Shown here: piece after piece, positions 18,057 through 27,027 of the stretch | Numbering within the stretch: the stretch's first letter is position 1 | Layout of the letters: the number at the start of each line of letters is the position of its first letter | Assembly: GCF_023701485.1 (NCBI RefSeq) | Contig: NZ_JAMQBK010000060.1 | Location: 490,914 to 554,913 of the forward strand | Reading direction: 5' to 3' | Length of the DNA: 64,000 nt | Source: Aporhodopirellula aestuarii | GTDB taxonomy: Bacteria; Planctomycetota; Planctomycetia; Pirellulales; Pirellulaceae | Translations under genes and position numbers: made by a program | The notes under the pieces: model-generated | What the model was told of the DNA's origin: nothing | Databases searched by the model: none | The model's input: only the letters and a program-made list of their open reading frames with translations

Positions 18057-19778
18057 TCAGTACCACTGCATCGCGTAGTCTTTGAATTGCTCGATCGCGA
18101 TCTGGCGTGCGTCGGGCTCGCTCAAGTATCTCGCCCATTTCAGTTTTTCGGCATCGAGCCGCTGGTAGAGCAGCGTCTTGCTGTACTGATAGCGATGCCA
18201 ATGCCATGGTGTATCGCGTGAGTAAGATTCAATTGCGAGTTGCCGCTCGGCCAACATCGCATGCACGCCATCACGAATCACGGGATCGGGATGGTTTACT
18301 AAATTTAGAAGTGGAAACACGCCTTCATCATTAATCGGTTTGACCGCAATCATGACGGACGGTTTTAGATAACCGTTCGCAACACGCGCCGCATTGTATC
18401 GATGGGCGACATAGTCGACCGGGAACAAGCAATACAACACCACCGTGATCGATAGTGCGATCAGTTGTGATTGGATTAACCAAGTGAAGGAACGACGCCG
18501 AATGATCTTAAAGATCACCAACCCGAATCCGACCAACACCAACGTGATCCCAAAAAATCCAACCGTTCGCATCCGCGTCATGCCGTTGTACCCGACATAG
18601 ATCCACAACCGATTGTAAACCGCGACCGCGAGCAGCAAATTCATTGCTGACCAAACCCACGCGAGTGTCTTCAAGCGATTAACACGTGAATCACAGAACA
18701 TGCGTGCGTGAAAGATCAATGAGAGGGTGAGTGTTGCTAACGCCAACGCGACCGTTAACCAAGCGGCACCTTCATGAGCATACCCCGCGTAATAAAAGCC
18801 ATCTGGAAAGTCTTTCTTCCAAAGCGTTTTAAATTCGAAGACGAGATAAGCCGCAAACAATGCGATCAACGCAATCAGTGTGTTGCGAGCCGGGTGGTAC
18901 CAAGTCGTTGGTGCGTCCTTGAGCGATTCCGGTATGACCGAATTCGCAGGATCGCCTTTGGCGAGCAGTCGCGTCAAAAGTTCCTCTGATGATGCCACGA
19001 GTGGTCGTAGCAGGCCGATGCCTACGAAGAATGCTGTCACGCAAAATGGAAGTTCCCAAAACGAAACTTCTGAGAAGAAATCAAGCAGTCTCTCCGAGAA
19101 GCGACTCATCCAATCGGATACACGATCCACCAAGTCCGGGTTGGCCAAAACAAAGATGCCACCGAACACGACCACCGCGACCAGGGGCATCAGTACCGCA
19201 AGCAACTGGGACGGCGAAGCAGAGGCGCGGTTCGCACTGGGGAGTCGTTGGAGTTGTGGTAGCCGATCGGCGCCGAAAAAGGGGCCAAACAGAATCATCG
19301 TGACGATGCGTGATAGAGTGGGGAGCCATCCCGAAAGCGACAACGCCAGGGCGATGAACACGAACGCCGCGGCGAGCGAGGTTGATACCGAACCCGCCCA
19401 ACTCAATCGCAAGATCGCGATGATCAACAACGCCGCCGCGATCCAAGCCGACGCGGAGGTGTTCCCCGAACGCGAAATCGCGTTTTGTTTGAGGTCGGCA
19501 AAAGAATCGTCACGTAGTCGATGAACAACGATGAGGCTGCACAACGCGATTGCAAAAAACGCCGCGACCGCGAAATAGCCCTGTGCCCGAAAAATCAACA
19601 GGTCCGCGGCGACGGTCCACACGGCGACCATGGCCACTTCGGACATGATCGAGCGGGTTCGATCGCCCGACGTTACGAGATCCGATGAGGTCGATCGAGC
19701 GTCCGGCGTCGACCATTCCGGGGGAGATGCACCCGCGTCGTCTTCGTTGCCGGCCATTTCATTCGCATCGCTGGACAT
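18057..19778 (-). CDS. DUF4173 polytopic membrane protein
   Basis: 573 residues. About 45 hydrophilic residues precede roughly a dozen transmembrane segments. The signatures AHEGAAWLTVALALATL and NRLWIYVGYNGMTRMR are typical of the DUF4173 family. The last 100 or so residues are hydrophilic, with paired HPDPVIRDGVHAMLAERQ and DARQIAIEQFKDYAMQW helices. Function unknown. The gene stands alone between the oxidoreductase operon and the DUF1080-like gene, all on the same strand. Confidence 0.82.
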   Translation of the reverse strand: MSSDANEMAGNEDDAGASPPEWSTPDARSTSSDLVTSGDRTRSIMSEVAMVAVWTVAADLLIFRAQGYFAVAAFFAIALCSLIVVHRLRDDSFADLKQNAISRSGNTSASAWIAAALLIIAILRLSWAGSVSTSLAAAFVFIALALSLSGWLPTLSRIVTMILFGPFFGADRLPQLQRLPSANRASASPSQLLAVLMPLVAVVVFGGIFVLANPDLVDRVSDWMSRFSERLLDFFSEVSFWELPFCVTAFFVGIGLLRPLVASSEELLTRLLAKGDPANSVIPESLKDAPTTWYHPARNTLIALIALFAAYLVFEFKTLWKKDFPDGFYYAGYAHEGAAWLTVALALATLTLSLIFHARMFCDSRVNRLKTLAWVWSAMNLLLAVAVYNRLWIYVGYNGMTRMRTVGFFGITLVLVGFGLVIFKIIRRRSFTWLIQSQLIALSITVVLYCLFPVDYVAHRYNAARVANGYLKPSVMIAVKPINDEGVFPLLNLVNHPDPVIRDGVHAMLAERQLAIESYSRDTPWHWHRYQYSKTLLYQRLDAEKLKWARYLSEPDARQIAIEQFKDYAMQWY

Positions 19779-19834
19779 CCTCGATCACCACCTTTGAGAA
19801 GACACAGACGGGGTCAACCTAACTCGAGCACGAC

Positions 19835-19872
19835 GTCGCCCACGGGGTTCGGTGTCGCCCACGGGGACTCGG
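19835..19872. repeat. Two-copy 19-base tandem repeat
   Basis: GTCGCCCACGGGG occurs at 19835-19847 and again at 19854-19866, each followed by a similar TTCGGT/ACTCGGT tail. It sits just downstream of the DUF1080-like stop, in the gap before the DUF4173 gene start. Confidence 0.6.
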
Positions 19873-19879
19873 TCGGCGA

Positions 19880-20524
19880 TCAGTTCAATTCCCAAACCGA
19901 AAGGTCGTCGACGGCGAGAGAGTCGCCACTCATCACGATGCGGTAGTTGGGTTTGTCCGTGTCCAGTTTCTCATGGCCGGCTTCGACAATTGCTCCATTG
20001 TCGGTTTGTGCCACGACGCGATCGCCTTTCATCTCGACCTGCAGCGTGTACCACTCTCCGGCAGTGAACTTTGCTTTGGCGGATCCCATCACGACGGCCT
20101 TAGACGCCGGATCTTTTTTGTCCTTATCGAGGCTCACTCGCAATTCAGCGGGCGTGATGGCGACTCGAAACAGATGGCCACCTTTATGATTGAGGCTGAG
20201 GTTGAATCCTCTTGTTTTTCCGTCGAAGCGGAACGAGACGCGAATTGCCGAGTCATGATTGGCTTTTTTAACGTTCAGCACGGCGGCGTGTTTGTCCGAT
20301 GCGAGTTCTTTGCCGAGCAACGCTCCGTCGACGACCTCCCACTGGCCTTTAACACCTTGAAAGAGCTTTGGCATCGACGCGTCAAAGGATTCTTGCAGGA
20401 CGACGTCGCCAGGTTGTCCAAGTTTGAAATCAAGCGATGCGTTCTTCTCAGCGATTGCTGGTGACGAAAGTCCTGCCAGTGAAATCAGAAGAGTCGAAAA
20501 AACGGTTTGAAGTAGACGGTTCAT
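19880..20524 (-). CDS. Exported DUF1080/LamG-like beta-sandwich protein
   Basis: 214 residues from the ATG at 20524, which gives an immediate signal peptide (LLQTVFSTLLISLAGLSSPAIA). The frame stays open far upstream, but without signal-like or conserved sequence. The mature part resembles the concanavalin-like fold of planctomycete DUF1080 proteins: VVLQESFD, GQWEVVDGALLG, FTAGEWYTLQVEMKGDRV and SLAVDDLSVWEL. DUF1080 proteins are linked to carbohydrate binding or 3-keto-glycoside hydrolysis; activity here is unknown and the domain is short, so a binding role is plausible. Confidence 0.75.
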   Translation of the reverse strand: MNRLLQTVFSTLLISLAGLSSPAIAEKNASLDFKLGQPGDVVLQESFDASMPKLFQGVKGQWEVVDGALLGKELASDKHAAVLNVKKANHDSAIRVSFRFDGKTRGFNLSLNHKGGHLFRVAITPAELRVSLDKDKKDPASKAVVMGSAKAKFTAGEWYTLQVEMKGDRVVAQTDNGAIVEAGHEKLDTDKPNYRIVMSGDSLAVDDLSVWELN

Positions 20525-20826
20525 CAATGATATCTCGATCGTGGGGAAAACGGTCATCTGGGACGGTCCAGTACGCCTGATTGTAACCGACGCCAAACCA
20601 GGCGTTCGCACGGATGGATATCGTTTTTGGCAAGTGGGCAGGAGTCTTTCGAGATACTTGTCGTTTGATGCATGCCGCGCTCTCCACCAACGAACTTCAG
20701 AACGCGGCTGATCCGTCGAACGTTCGGCGATGGACGATCTCGCGACCAGGCTTGGCGAGATCGAACGTGACGTATCAAGTCGGCAAGCAGAACGACGAAT
20801 AAGTTGCGCCGTATCCACGGGGATGA
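20525..20826. other. Intergenic region, nothing identified
   Basis: Three hundred bases between the HtrA gene and the DUF1080-like gene, both leftward. I see no gene, hairpin with T run or repeat here. Confidence 0.5.
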
Positions 20827-22182
20827 CTACTCTTGAGCGTTCGCCGTCTCTGACTCAGAGTCATCCGTATCGTCTCCGACGGGAATGGCGGTAGGATCTT
20901 CGAGGGGGGCGAGGACGATCTGTTTGGTGATCTCCTTGCCTTTGCGGAGAATCTTGATTTCTTGCGTGGAGCCCACGGGCTGTTGTTCGACGGCTTGTTG
21001 GAGGGCGCTCATCCTGCGAACGCGTTGCCCGGCAAACTCTAAGATCACGTCGAGGCTTTCCAGTCCGGCGATGTCCGCTGCGGAGTCTTTGATGACTTGA
21101 TAAACGAGCACGCCAAGGTAGTTGGGCAGTTTGAGTTTGGCGGCAAGTTTGGGATTGAGTTCGGCGAGTCGTACGCCCATCGCCGCTCGGCGGACGCGTT
21201 CGTACTGGGCGAGTTCACGGGCGATCCATTTGGCCTGATTGATCGGGATGGCGAACCCGATGCCCTGGTATCCACCGTTGCGAGTTGCGATCGCGGTGCT
21301 GATCGCGATCACGTTGCCGTCGAGGTCGACGAGCGGCCCACCCGAGTTGCCCGGATTGATCGCCGCATCGGTTTGGAACAATCGTCCGCGGCGGATTTTC
21401 TCGAGGCCACGGTTTTTCGCGCTGATGATTCCGGCACACACCGTCGCTTCCAACTTAAACGGACTGCCGATGGCGAGCACCCAGTCACCAATCTCGAGTT
21501 GATCGGAATCTCCGAAGGTTCCGACGTTGAGTTCGCGGTCGGTTCGAATTCGCAAAACAGCGACGTCGCTGTCGGGGTCACTGTAAACATCTTCAGCGAC
21601 GAGTTCGGATTCATCGGGTAGTTGAATCACGACACGCTGCGCGGAGGTAACGACGTGATGATTCGTCATCACCCAATAAATTTTGGGGGAGGCTGGTTCG
21701 CTGGATTGCGTGGCGGATGTTTCGTCCGTGGACATCAGGTCAACGATCACACCCGAACCGAGCCCGGTCAGTTGGTAGCCTTCTTCTTCGGATTGTTGCG
21801 GCGGGGTGGGGCCGAGCGTTTCGTCGCCCGGAGGGATGTTTTCGATCTCCTCGTTAGCGGGGGATTGACCGGCAGGTTTACTCGCGTTTTGGCCGTATGA
21901 AAAAACCGTCACGACCGAAGGCGTGGCTTCACGAGCGGCGTGTCGAAACGCCCGCGAAAGTGCTTGAGCGTTACGCTTCCAAGACGTGTCCTCATCCGTG
22001 TCGGGCTTCTCGGATTCTTTGTCTGTTGAGCGGGCCGGGGCTGAATTGTTGCGGGATTGAGCTTCGTCGTCGCTGATCGTCGGCAGCGTGACAATTTCCT
22101 GGCAACTCGCCGTCGCCGAGTGAAGAGCGGTCACAGCCAACATTGCGGCGAGGCAAACAGCAGTTTTGCAGTGTGGGGACAT
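20827..22182 (-). CDS. HtrA/DegP-type S1C serine protease with one PDZ domain
   Basis: 451 residues from the ATG at 22182, chosen because it starts a signal peptide (CLAAMLAVTALHSATASC). A 100-residue acidic and Pro-rich linker precedes the trypsin-like domain, whose triad is intact: His176 (TNHHVV), Asp206 (SDVAVLRI) and Ser280 (GNSGGPL). A single PDZ domain follows (GVLVYQVIKDSAADIAGL and later QQPVGSTQEIKILRKG). It should act in the periplasm on misfolded or specific proteins. The gene is divergent from the cytidine deaminase gene, with 273 bases between them. Confidence 0.92.
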   Translation of the reverse strand: MSPHCKTAVCLAAMLAVTALHSATASCQEIVTLPTISDDEAQSRNNSAPARSTDKESEKPDTDEDTSWKRNAQALSRAFRHAAREATPSVVTVFSYGQNASKPAGQSPANEEIENIPPGDETLGPTPPQQSEEEGYQLTGLGSGVIVDLMSTDETSATQSSEPASPKIYWVMTNHHVVTSAQRVVIQLPDESELVAEDVYSDPDSDVAVLRIRTDRELNVGTFGDSDQLEIGDWVLAIGSPFKLEATVCAGIISAKNRGLEKIRRGRLFQTDAAINPGNSGGPLVDLDGNVIAISTAIATRNGGYQGIGFAIPINQAKWIARELAQYERVRRAAMGVRLAELNPKLAAKLKLPNYLGVLVYQVIKDSAADIAGLESLDVILEFAGQRVRRMSALQQAVEQQPVGSTQEIKILRKGKEITKQIVLAPLEDPTAIPVGDDTDDSESETANAQE

Positions 22183-22455
22183 GTCTCGGTTTCTCAGGGC
22201 ATCAGGTGGGATAGGATCACGGAGGGATACTGTTGAGGCGTGACGTAACGTCACAGTCAAACGAGGCCTCTGAGCATCTTAGCCGCTATGAGGGCAGATT
22301 CGGAATGAGCGGTAGTCATTTTGAGTCAGCTTTCTTCACGGGAAGAACGCGGTTTCGTGCACGGGCACCGCCTCAAAGTATTGTTTAAGGAGCAGAATCG
22401 GTTACGCTAGGATTGCACGGAAGGCGGAATAAACTTCTCTAGTCTGGACCCGAAT

Positions 22456-22917
22456 ATGTCACTCATCTCCGCACGCACCTCCAAGGTGATGGCCAGTTCC
22501 GATCTTGAAGCACCTTCCGAAGAGGAGGTGGGGCGATTGGGGCAAGTGGCAATTTCCGCTCGCGATCACGCGTATGCTCCGCACAGTCACTTCTATGTGG
22601 GGGCCGCCGTACTGTTGCACGATGGCCGAATCATCGGCGGATGCAACGTCGAGAATGCCAGTTTCTCGTTAACCCAATGTGCCGAACGTGTGGCCGTGAC
22701 CACCTCGGTGGCCAACGGTTATCGCAGTTTTCGGGCGATCGCAATCGCTAGTGTTGGCGGTGCGATGCCATGTGGTGCGTGTCGCCAAGTGTTGGCCGAA
22801 TTCGGGATGGATTTGTTTGTCTACACGATCGACGTTATCGATGGCGAGCGACAGATGCGGCGCCTCTCGGAATTGCTGCCTGACGCTTTTTTGACGTCGG
22901 ACATCCCCTCTTCTTAA
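22456..22917 (+). CDS. cdd: cytidine deaminase
   Basis: 153 residues. Zinc ligands and catalytic Glu are in QCAERVA (Cys75, Glu77) and PCGACRQ (Cys106, Cys109); FYVGAAV and GCNVENASFS are the usual substrate-binding segments. It deaminates cytidine and deoxycytidine to the uridine forms in pyrimidine salvage. The first 20 residues are not conserved, and an internal ATG at codon 12 preceded by AAGG is an alternative start. The coiled-coil protein gene follows 39 bases later and may share its transcript. Confidence 0.93.
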   Translation: MSLISARTSKVMASSDLEAPSEEEVGRLGQVAISARDHAYAPHSHFYVGAAVLLHDGRIIGGCNVENASFSLTQCAERVAVTTSVANGYRSFRAIAIASVGGAMPCGACRQVLAEFGMDLFVYTIDVIDGERQMRRLSELLPDAFLTSDIPSS

Positions 22918-22956
22918 TTCAACGCCTGACGCTCCTCTCTTCTGAAGTCTACTAGC

Positions 22957-24375
22957 ATGGTTCGGTTTCTCATGTGCAGCCTCGTCGCTGCTTCGGTCGG
23001 TATCGTTGTATCCAACGTCAACGCGCAGAACTATCTGGGACCTCGCTATCCCGGCGAGGTGATCATTTCCGAACGGGTGGTCACGCCCAAGCCGGAACCC
23101 GATAAGTCGCAAACGTTGCCGGCGCCGCAGACGTTGCCGGCGCCGCAGACGTTGCCACCTCCGACATCGAGGCAAACTCGACGAACCGGATCACAAGACA
23201 GTCGTCAAAGTGTTGTGGTCAAACGGCCGGCCGATAACGAATCGACGGCCGAACCCCTGTCATTGTCTGATGGTGGACTGCGACGCAACGAAGAACCTCG
23301 GCAGGACATCCCGCTGTTGGCTTTCGGCCACGAGGTGTGGGGGAAAATGTTGGCGTTGGAAAGGGAGAACGCAAAACTCGAAGCGACGCTCGAATACGAA
23401 CGACGTCTCGCCACCTTTCGGGAACACGCTGACAAACTGCAAGAGGCTCGGGCGGCCGAATTCGAACGTTTGAAATCAGAGATGAAGCAGCAACAGGTGG
23501 TCGCGCAGCGAGAACTCGAAGCCACTCGTGCCGGCATTGCGGAAGCCATGCGTCAGGTGCACTCGCGTACGGAGGAGATTACTCGGCTCGAACGAAAGTT
23601 GCATCAGGTTCAATCGTCCATCCCTGCCGATAAAGTCGAAGAGATTCGAAAGCCGCTCGCGGCGAAATTGGCGGAACAGTCCAAGCTCATTCGGCAGTTC
23701 GAAACGCGTCAAAAAGAAATGTCGGCAATGATCGCTCGTTTGCAGCAGGCACTCGAGCAGGCAAAGACACAGATCGCTCGCGTTGAGAAGCCGTCCAGAT
23801 CGGAAGCTGAGCCCAATAGAAACCGGGACGCCGCCAGAAAAGCCGCGGAGAAGGCAGAGGCGGCCGTGAAAGCGGCAGCAGAAAGAGCGGCCGAGAGAAA
23901 AGAAGCAGAGAGAAAAGAGGCAGAGAGAAAAGAGGCGGAGAAGAAGGAGGCCGAGAAGAAGCGTGCTGCGAAGAAAGAGGCAGATGCTAAGGATGGCAAG
24001 CCGAAAGACGATCGCGATGCCGACAGTAAGAAGGCTGGCGACCGGGAGAAAATGCACCGCGATGAAGAAGAACCCTTGCCTCCACCCAATCGAGGCGATG
24101 AGCCACCGAGAGGGAAAAAAGGACGTTTCCGTGGAGCTGCTGACTCCGACCAACCGTCGATCACGCTCGCCGTATTACCGGTCGGATTTTCGCTCGAACC
24201 GACCGCCGCTGGTGATGAGTTGCCCGCGCCGGTTGCCACCGAAGAAAACGAACGCGACGAATCGGCGAATGACGGGGGCGGATTGCAAGATGACGTGATC
24301 AGTCCTCTTGGCGAAAGCGAACGCCCGGCATCGACGCCTGAAGTTTCCGAGCTTCCGGCACCAGTCGGCTCTTAA
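22957..24375 (+). CDS. Exported coiled-coil, low-complexity protein
   Basis: 472 residues. A signal peptide (MCSLVAASVGIVVSNVNAQ) is followed by a Pro-rich section with three near-identical PQTLP(A/P)P units, encoded by an exact 18-base tandem repeat at 23113-23148. Residues about 125-280 form a long coiled coil (LALERENAKLEATLEYERRL onward). Then comes an extreme Lys/Glu/Ala repeat (units of ERKEA and EKKEA, near 23880-23960) and an acidic Pro-rich tail. No enzyme motif. It may be a structural envelope protein; no family recognised. Confidence 0.75.
   Translation: MVRFLMCSLVAASVGIVVSNVNAQNYLGPRYPGEVIISERVVTPKPEPDKSQTLPAPQTLPAPQTLPPPTSRQTRRTGSQDSRQSVVVKRPADNESTAEPLSLSDGGLRRNEEPRQDIPLLAFGHEVWGKMLALERENAKLEATLEYERRLATFREHADKLQEARAAEFERLKSEMKQQQVVAQRELEATRAGIAEAMRQVHSRTEEITRLERKLHQVQSSIPADKVEEIRKPLAAKLAEQSKLIRQFETRQKEMSAMIARLQQALEQAKTQIARVEKPSRSEAEPNRNRDAARKAAEKAEAAVKAAAERAAERKEAERKEAERKEAEKKEAEKKRAAKKEADAKDGKPKDDRDADSKKAGDREKMHRDEEEPLPPPNRGDEPPRGKKGRFRGAADSDQPSITLAVLPVGFSLEPTAAGDELPAPVATEENERDESANDGGGLQDDVISPLGESERPASTPEVSELPAPVGS
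23113..23156 (+). repeat. 18-base tandem repeat inside the coiled-coil gene
   Basis: Two exact copies of ACGTTGCCGGCGCCGCAG (23113-23130 and 23131-23148) and the first 8 bases of a third. The unit length keeps the frame and encodes TLPAPQ, so copy number can change without breaking the gene. Confidence 0.85.
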
Positions 24376-24398
24376 TCACTCGGGATGACGTCCTGAAT

Positions 24399-25922
24399 TC
24401 AGGACGCATGTTGGACGTTGTCGTCCGCGTCGAGTTTGTAGAAAATGGCGACCGGAAGAAACATGATCGCCATCGCCGCAAACAGATAGCTCCGCGGCCA
24501 ATCTGCCGCTGAGATGATCTGGTCCAAGATCGAGTAGACGAGACCGGAGAGCACGATCGCGAAAAAGTTGGCTTGGTTCATCACCGCGATCATCCGGCCC
24601 TTGAGTTCCTGAGGCGGCCGGGCCTGCAAGAAGACTTGGATCGGGATGGCAAAGAACGCTGCCGAAGCGCCGAGGCAGATCAACACGGGGATCGATCCGT
24701 TGAACCCGAGCAAGTGTCCTTGACCGGGTGCGTCCGCTGCACCGGGCAGCGTGATCGACAGCAAGGCACACAACCCGACGGTGCCCCACATGCCAATCTG
24801 GATCACAAAATTATCGGAGATCTTCCGGCTGAGTGCACCGGCGACAGCCCCACCGATCGCGATGCCGACGCTAATCAGTGCGACCAGGATGCTAGTCCAG
24901 GTGTCGGTTTGTGCGAGTTGAACTTTGCTAAGCGAATTGACCGACTGAATGGTCAGTCCGGCGATCAGCCAAAACACGCATGACGCGAGCAGAGCGAGGA
25001 GCAGCGGTTTGTCTCGGCGGAGGAGCGCCCGCATCTCTTTGGGGACCGCTAGGTTTTCAGTTTTGAGCTTCAATCCCGGTGCGGCGGCGGGCAATCGGAT
25101 GATCAACAGACTCGTGATGGTTCCGACCACCGCGATGCCGACACAGACGAGTGACCCGATCCACAATCCCGATGCGGCTTGCATGCGTGGCATGTCCGGC
25201 GGAACGATCGAATCCTTGAGCGGACCGGCGACAGCGGTGCCGATGATGATCGCGATGAAGGTCGTCATCAAAACCAATCCGTTGGCGCGGCCGAGTTGGT
25301 CTCGCGGCAACATTTCCGGCAGGATGCCGTATTTGCCGGGGCCGAAAAACGTGCTCTGCAGCCCCATCAAAAACAACACAATCCACAATCCGGCAAATCC
25401 GATGGTCGGCGTTGCCAGAAACGCGAGCATCCCGAGCGCCATGATTCCGATCTCGGCGACTTTGCTCGACACGATAATCGTACGTTTACTGAGCCGGTCA
25501 GCGAGGTAACCGGCCAAGCCACCGAAGACGACGAACGGCAGGCCGAACACGATCGTGGCAACCCCTTGGAGATCGGCCCCTCCGGATTCCGCGGCGGCTG
25601 CCGTGGTTTCGCCGGCAGCGACGGACGATTGGGCCATTTCCTGAACCGCGGGCGACGATTCGAGCATGCCGGATTCGGAGGCGCCCGCGACAATGGCCGT
25701 CGGGATCGCCAGCAGCAACAGCAACTGCTTGAACAAATTGTCGTTAAACGCACCAAAGAACTGGGTGGCGAGAAACCCGATGAACGCGGGATGCGAAAGT
25801 TGGTCGATCTTGCCCACAGCGTTTCCCTGGTCAGAAACGCTCTGTGAGGGGGCGTGGGCAGCGGTCGTCGCGTGCTCAGACGGCGGGACGAACTCGGGAT
25901 CGGACGCGGCGTTTTCGGGCAT
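24399..25922 (-). CDS. MFS transporter, LplT-like
   Basis: 507 residues from the ATG at 25922. A 45-residue hydrophilic N-tail precedes FLATQFFGAFNDNLFKQLLLLL, the first helix motif of the lysophospholipid transporter (LplT) and related MFS carriers. About 12 transmembrane segments follow, with the loop motif GYLADRLSKRTIIV after helix 2 (Asp and Arg as in MFS motif A). A roughly 35-residue Ala/Glu/Ser-rich loop after the first helix is unusual. Lysophospholipid flipping is plausible from the family but unproven. It converges with the coiled-coil gene, 23 bases away. Confidence 0.82.
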   Translation of the reverse strand: MPENAASDPEFVPPSEHATTAAHAPSQSVSDQGNAVGKIDQLSHPAFIGFLATQFFGAFNDNLFKQLLLLLAIPTAIVAGASESGMLESSPAVQEMAQSSVAAGETTAAAAESGGADLQGVATIVFGLPFVVFGGLAGYLADRLSKRTIIVSSKVAEIGIMALGMLAFLATPTIGFAGLWIVLFLMGLQSTFFGPGKYGILPEMLPRDQLGRANGLVLMTTFIAIIIGTAVAGPLKDSIVPPDMPRMQAASGLWIGSLVCVGIAVVGTITSLLIIRLPAAAPGLKLKTENLAVPKEMRALLRRDKPLLLALLASCVFWLIAGLTIQSVNSLSKVQLAQTDTWTSILVALISVGIAIGGAVAGALSRKISDNFVIQIGMWGTVGLCALLSITLPGAADAPGQGHLLGFNGSIPVLICLGASAAFFAIPIQVFLQARPPQELKGRMIAVMNQANFFAIVLSGLVYSILDQIISAADWPRSYLFAAMAIMFLPVAIFYKLDADDNVQHAS

Positions 25923-26215
25923 GGGTGTGTGTTTCGGTGTTTCGGAGGTGCGGTCGCTAGTGAGAGAGAGCCTTACCACACGGGATTGCTTCGCGCCGAC
26001 TCAGATTTTGGCGTCAATCCTACCGGATCGCTGCCTAGCGTGAAAAAAAAGCGTGTGAAACAGGAAAGTCTCGTTTTCCCTCTTGAAATTTGGTGGACCA
26101 CCCCAGGCAGACACGCCTATCATGGAGGTGTTCCCGAGACGGGGGCCAGCGAGCGAGCGGACGGGCAACCAAGGTCGATCCCTGACGGAGTGCATGAGCG
26201 ACAGAGCCAACGATT

Positions 26216-26515
26216 ATGCCAGATATTTTTGCAGAACCGGCCGTGAGGGCTGGTTTCGCCATGACGATCCTACTCATCGTGATTGCGATCGCATTTTGGC
26301 TGTTGGGAAGATTGCGCGACTACACCACCCAAGACCACCAATTGCCCTCCGAAGGGCTCGTAAACCTGGAAGAAATGCTTCGCAAAGGTGACATTAGCGA
26401 AGAGGAATTCCGAACTATACAATCATCGACCCGTTCGCAGGTCGCGTCGTCTACCTCTACCAAATCCCAATCAGTCCGCTCTCCCGAGCCTTCCTCCGAT
26501 TCGTCGGAGGGATGA
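26216..26515 (+). CDS. Small SHOCT-like membrane protein
   Basis: 99 residues. One transmembrane helix (GFAMTILLIVIAIAFWLLG), then a SHOCT-like short helical motif (EGLVNLEEMLRKGDISEEEFRTIQ) and a Ser/Pro-rich tail. Such proteins often sit in complexes; function unknown. The frame stays open beyond the TGA at 26513-26515 for another 132 codons to 26914, and that extension begins Ser/Pro/Asp-rich like the tail, so the ORF may have been longer (see findings). Confidence 0.65.
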   Translation: MPDIFAEPAVRAGFAMTILLIVIAIAFWLLGRLRDYTTQDHQLPSEGLVNLEEMLRKGDISEEEFRTIQSSTRSQVASSTSTKSQSVRSPEPSSDSSEG

Positions 26516-27027
26516 GTTTCGCATGAGCCGGCTTCACCCGGGACATCGGTAGAGGCAGACGCTCGACCACAAAGCTCTCGAAGTCGATTACCCAATCCAG
26601 CCGTTGATTCGCCCTCCCAAGAAGATGATGACAGAGAAAACCGGATCGAGTTCACTCAGGTGAAAACGAACCGACGGACGCTGTTATCGGGCATACCATT
26701 CATCGGCCAAACTAACTATTACCAAAACCACGAATGGCTCGAGCTTCGAGGACACGGATGTTCCTTCAGGCGGAGAGCGGTGAGCGAGATGATCGGATTC
26801 GATCAAATCGTGAAACGTTCCATCTGGAAAGCATTCGAGTCGTGGCCTGAACCGTTCGATGTGTCGAGTTCCCGTTACGGGGGGACCAGACGATTGGTGG
26901 TTGACGCGAACTAGATCCCGTTCACAGATCTCCCTTCTGTGTCTCGGATGGACGTTCAAGATAGTCGTCGTCCGCTTGCAGTCTGAACTCTCTACTAATT
27001 GGAACTCCTATAAGTAAGGAGTCGTGT
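26516..27027. other. Gap upstream of clpX
   Basis: Five hundred bases with no supported gene. The first 400 continue the reading frame of the SHOCT-like ORF after its stop. A clear AAGGAG ribosome site lies at about 27014-27021, ahead of the clpX ATG; the clpX promoter should be here, but I cannot place it. Confidence 0.5.

Noticed and set aside
23476..24239. Hydrophobic or Ser/Phe/Ala-rich minus-strand frames
   Set aside because: They mirror the Lys/Glu-rich repeat of the coiled-coil gene; apparent membrane segments arise from reading that repeat backwards.
26320..26655. Minus-strand 111-codon frame opposite the SHOCT-like gene
   Set aside because: Ser/Arg-rich without motif; the plus-strand protein has a clear membrane helix and SHOCT-like segment.
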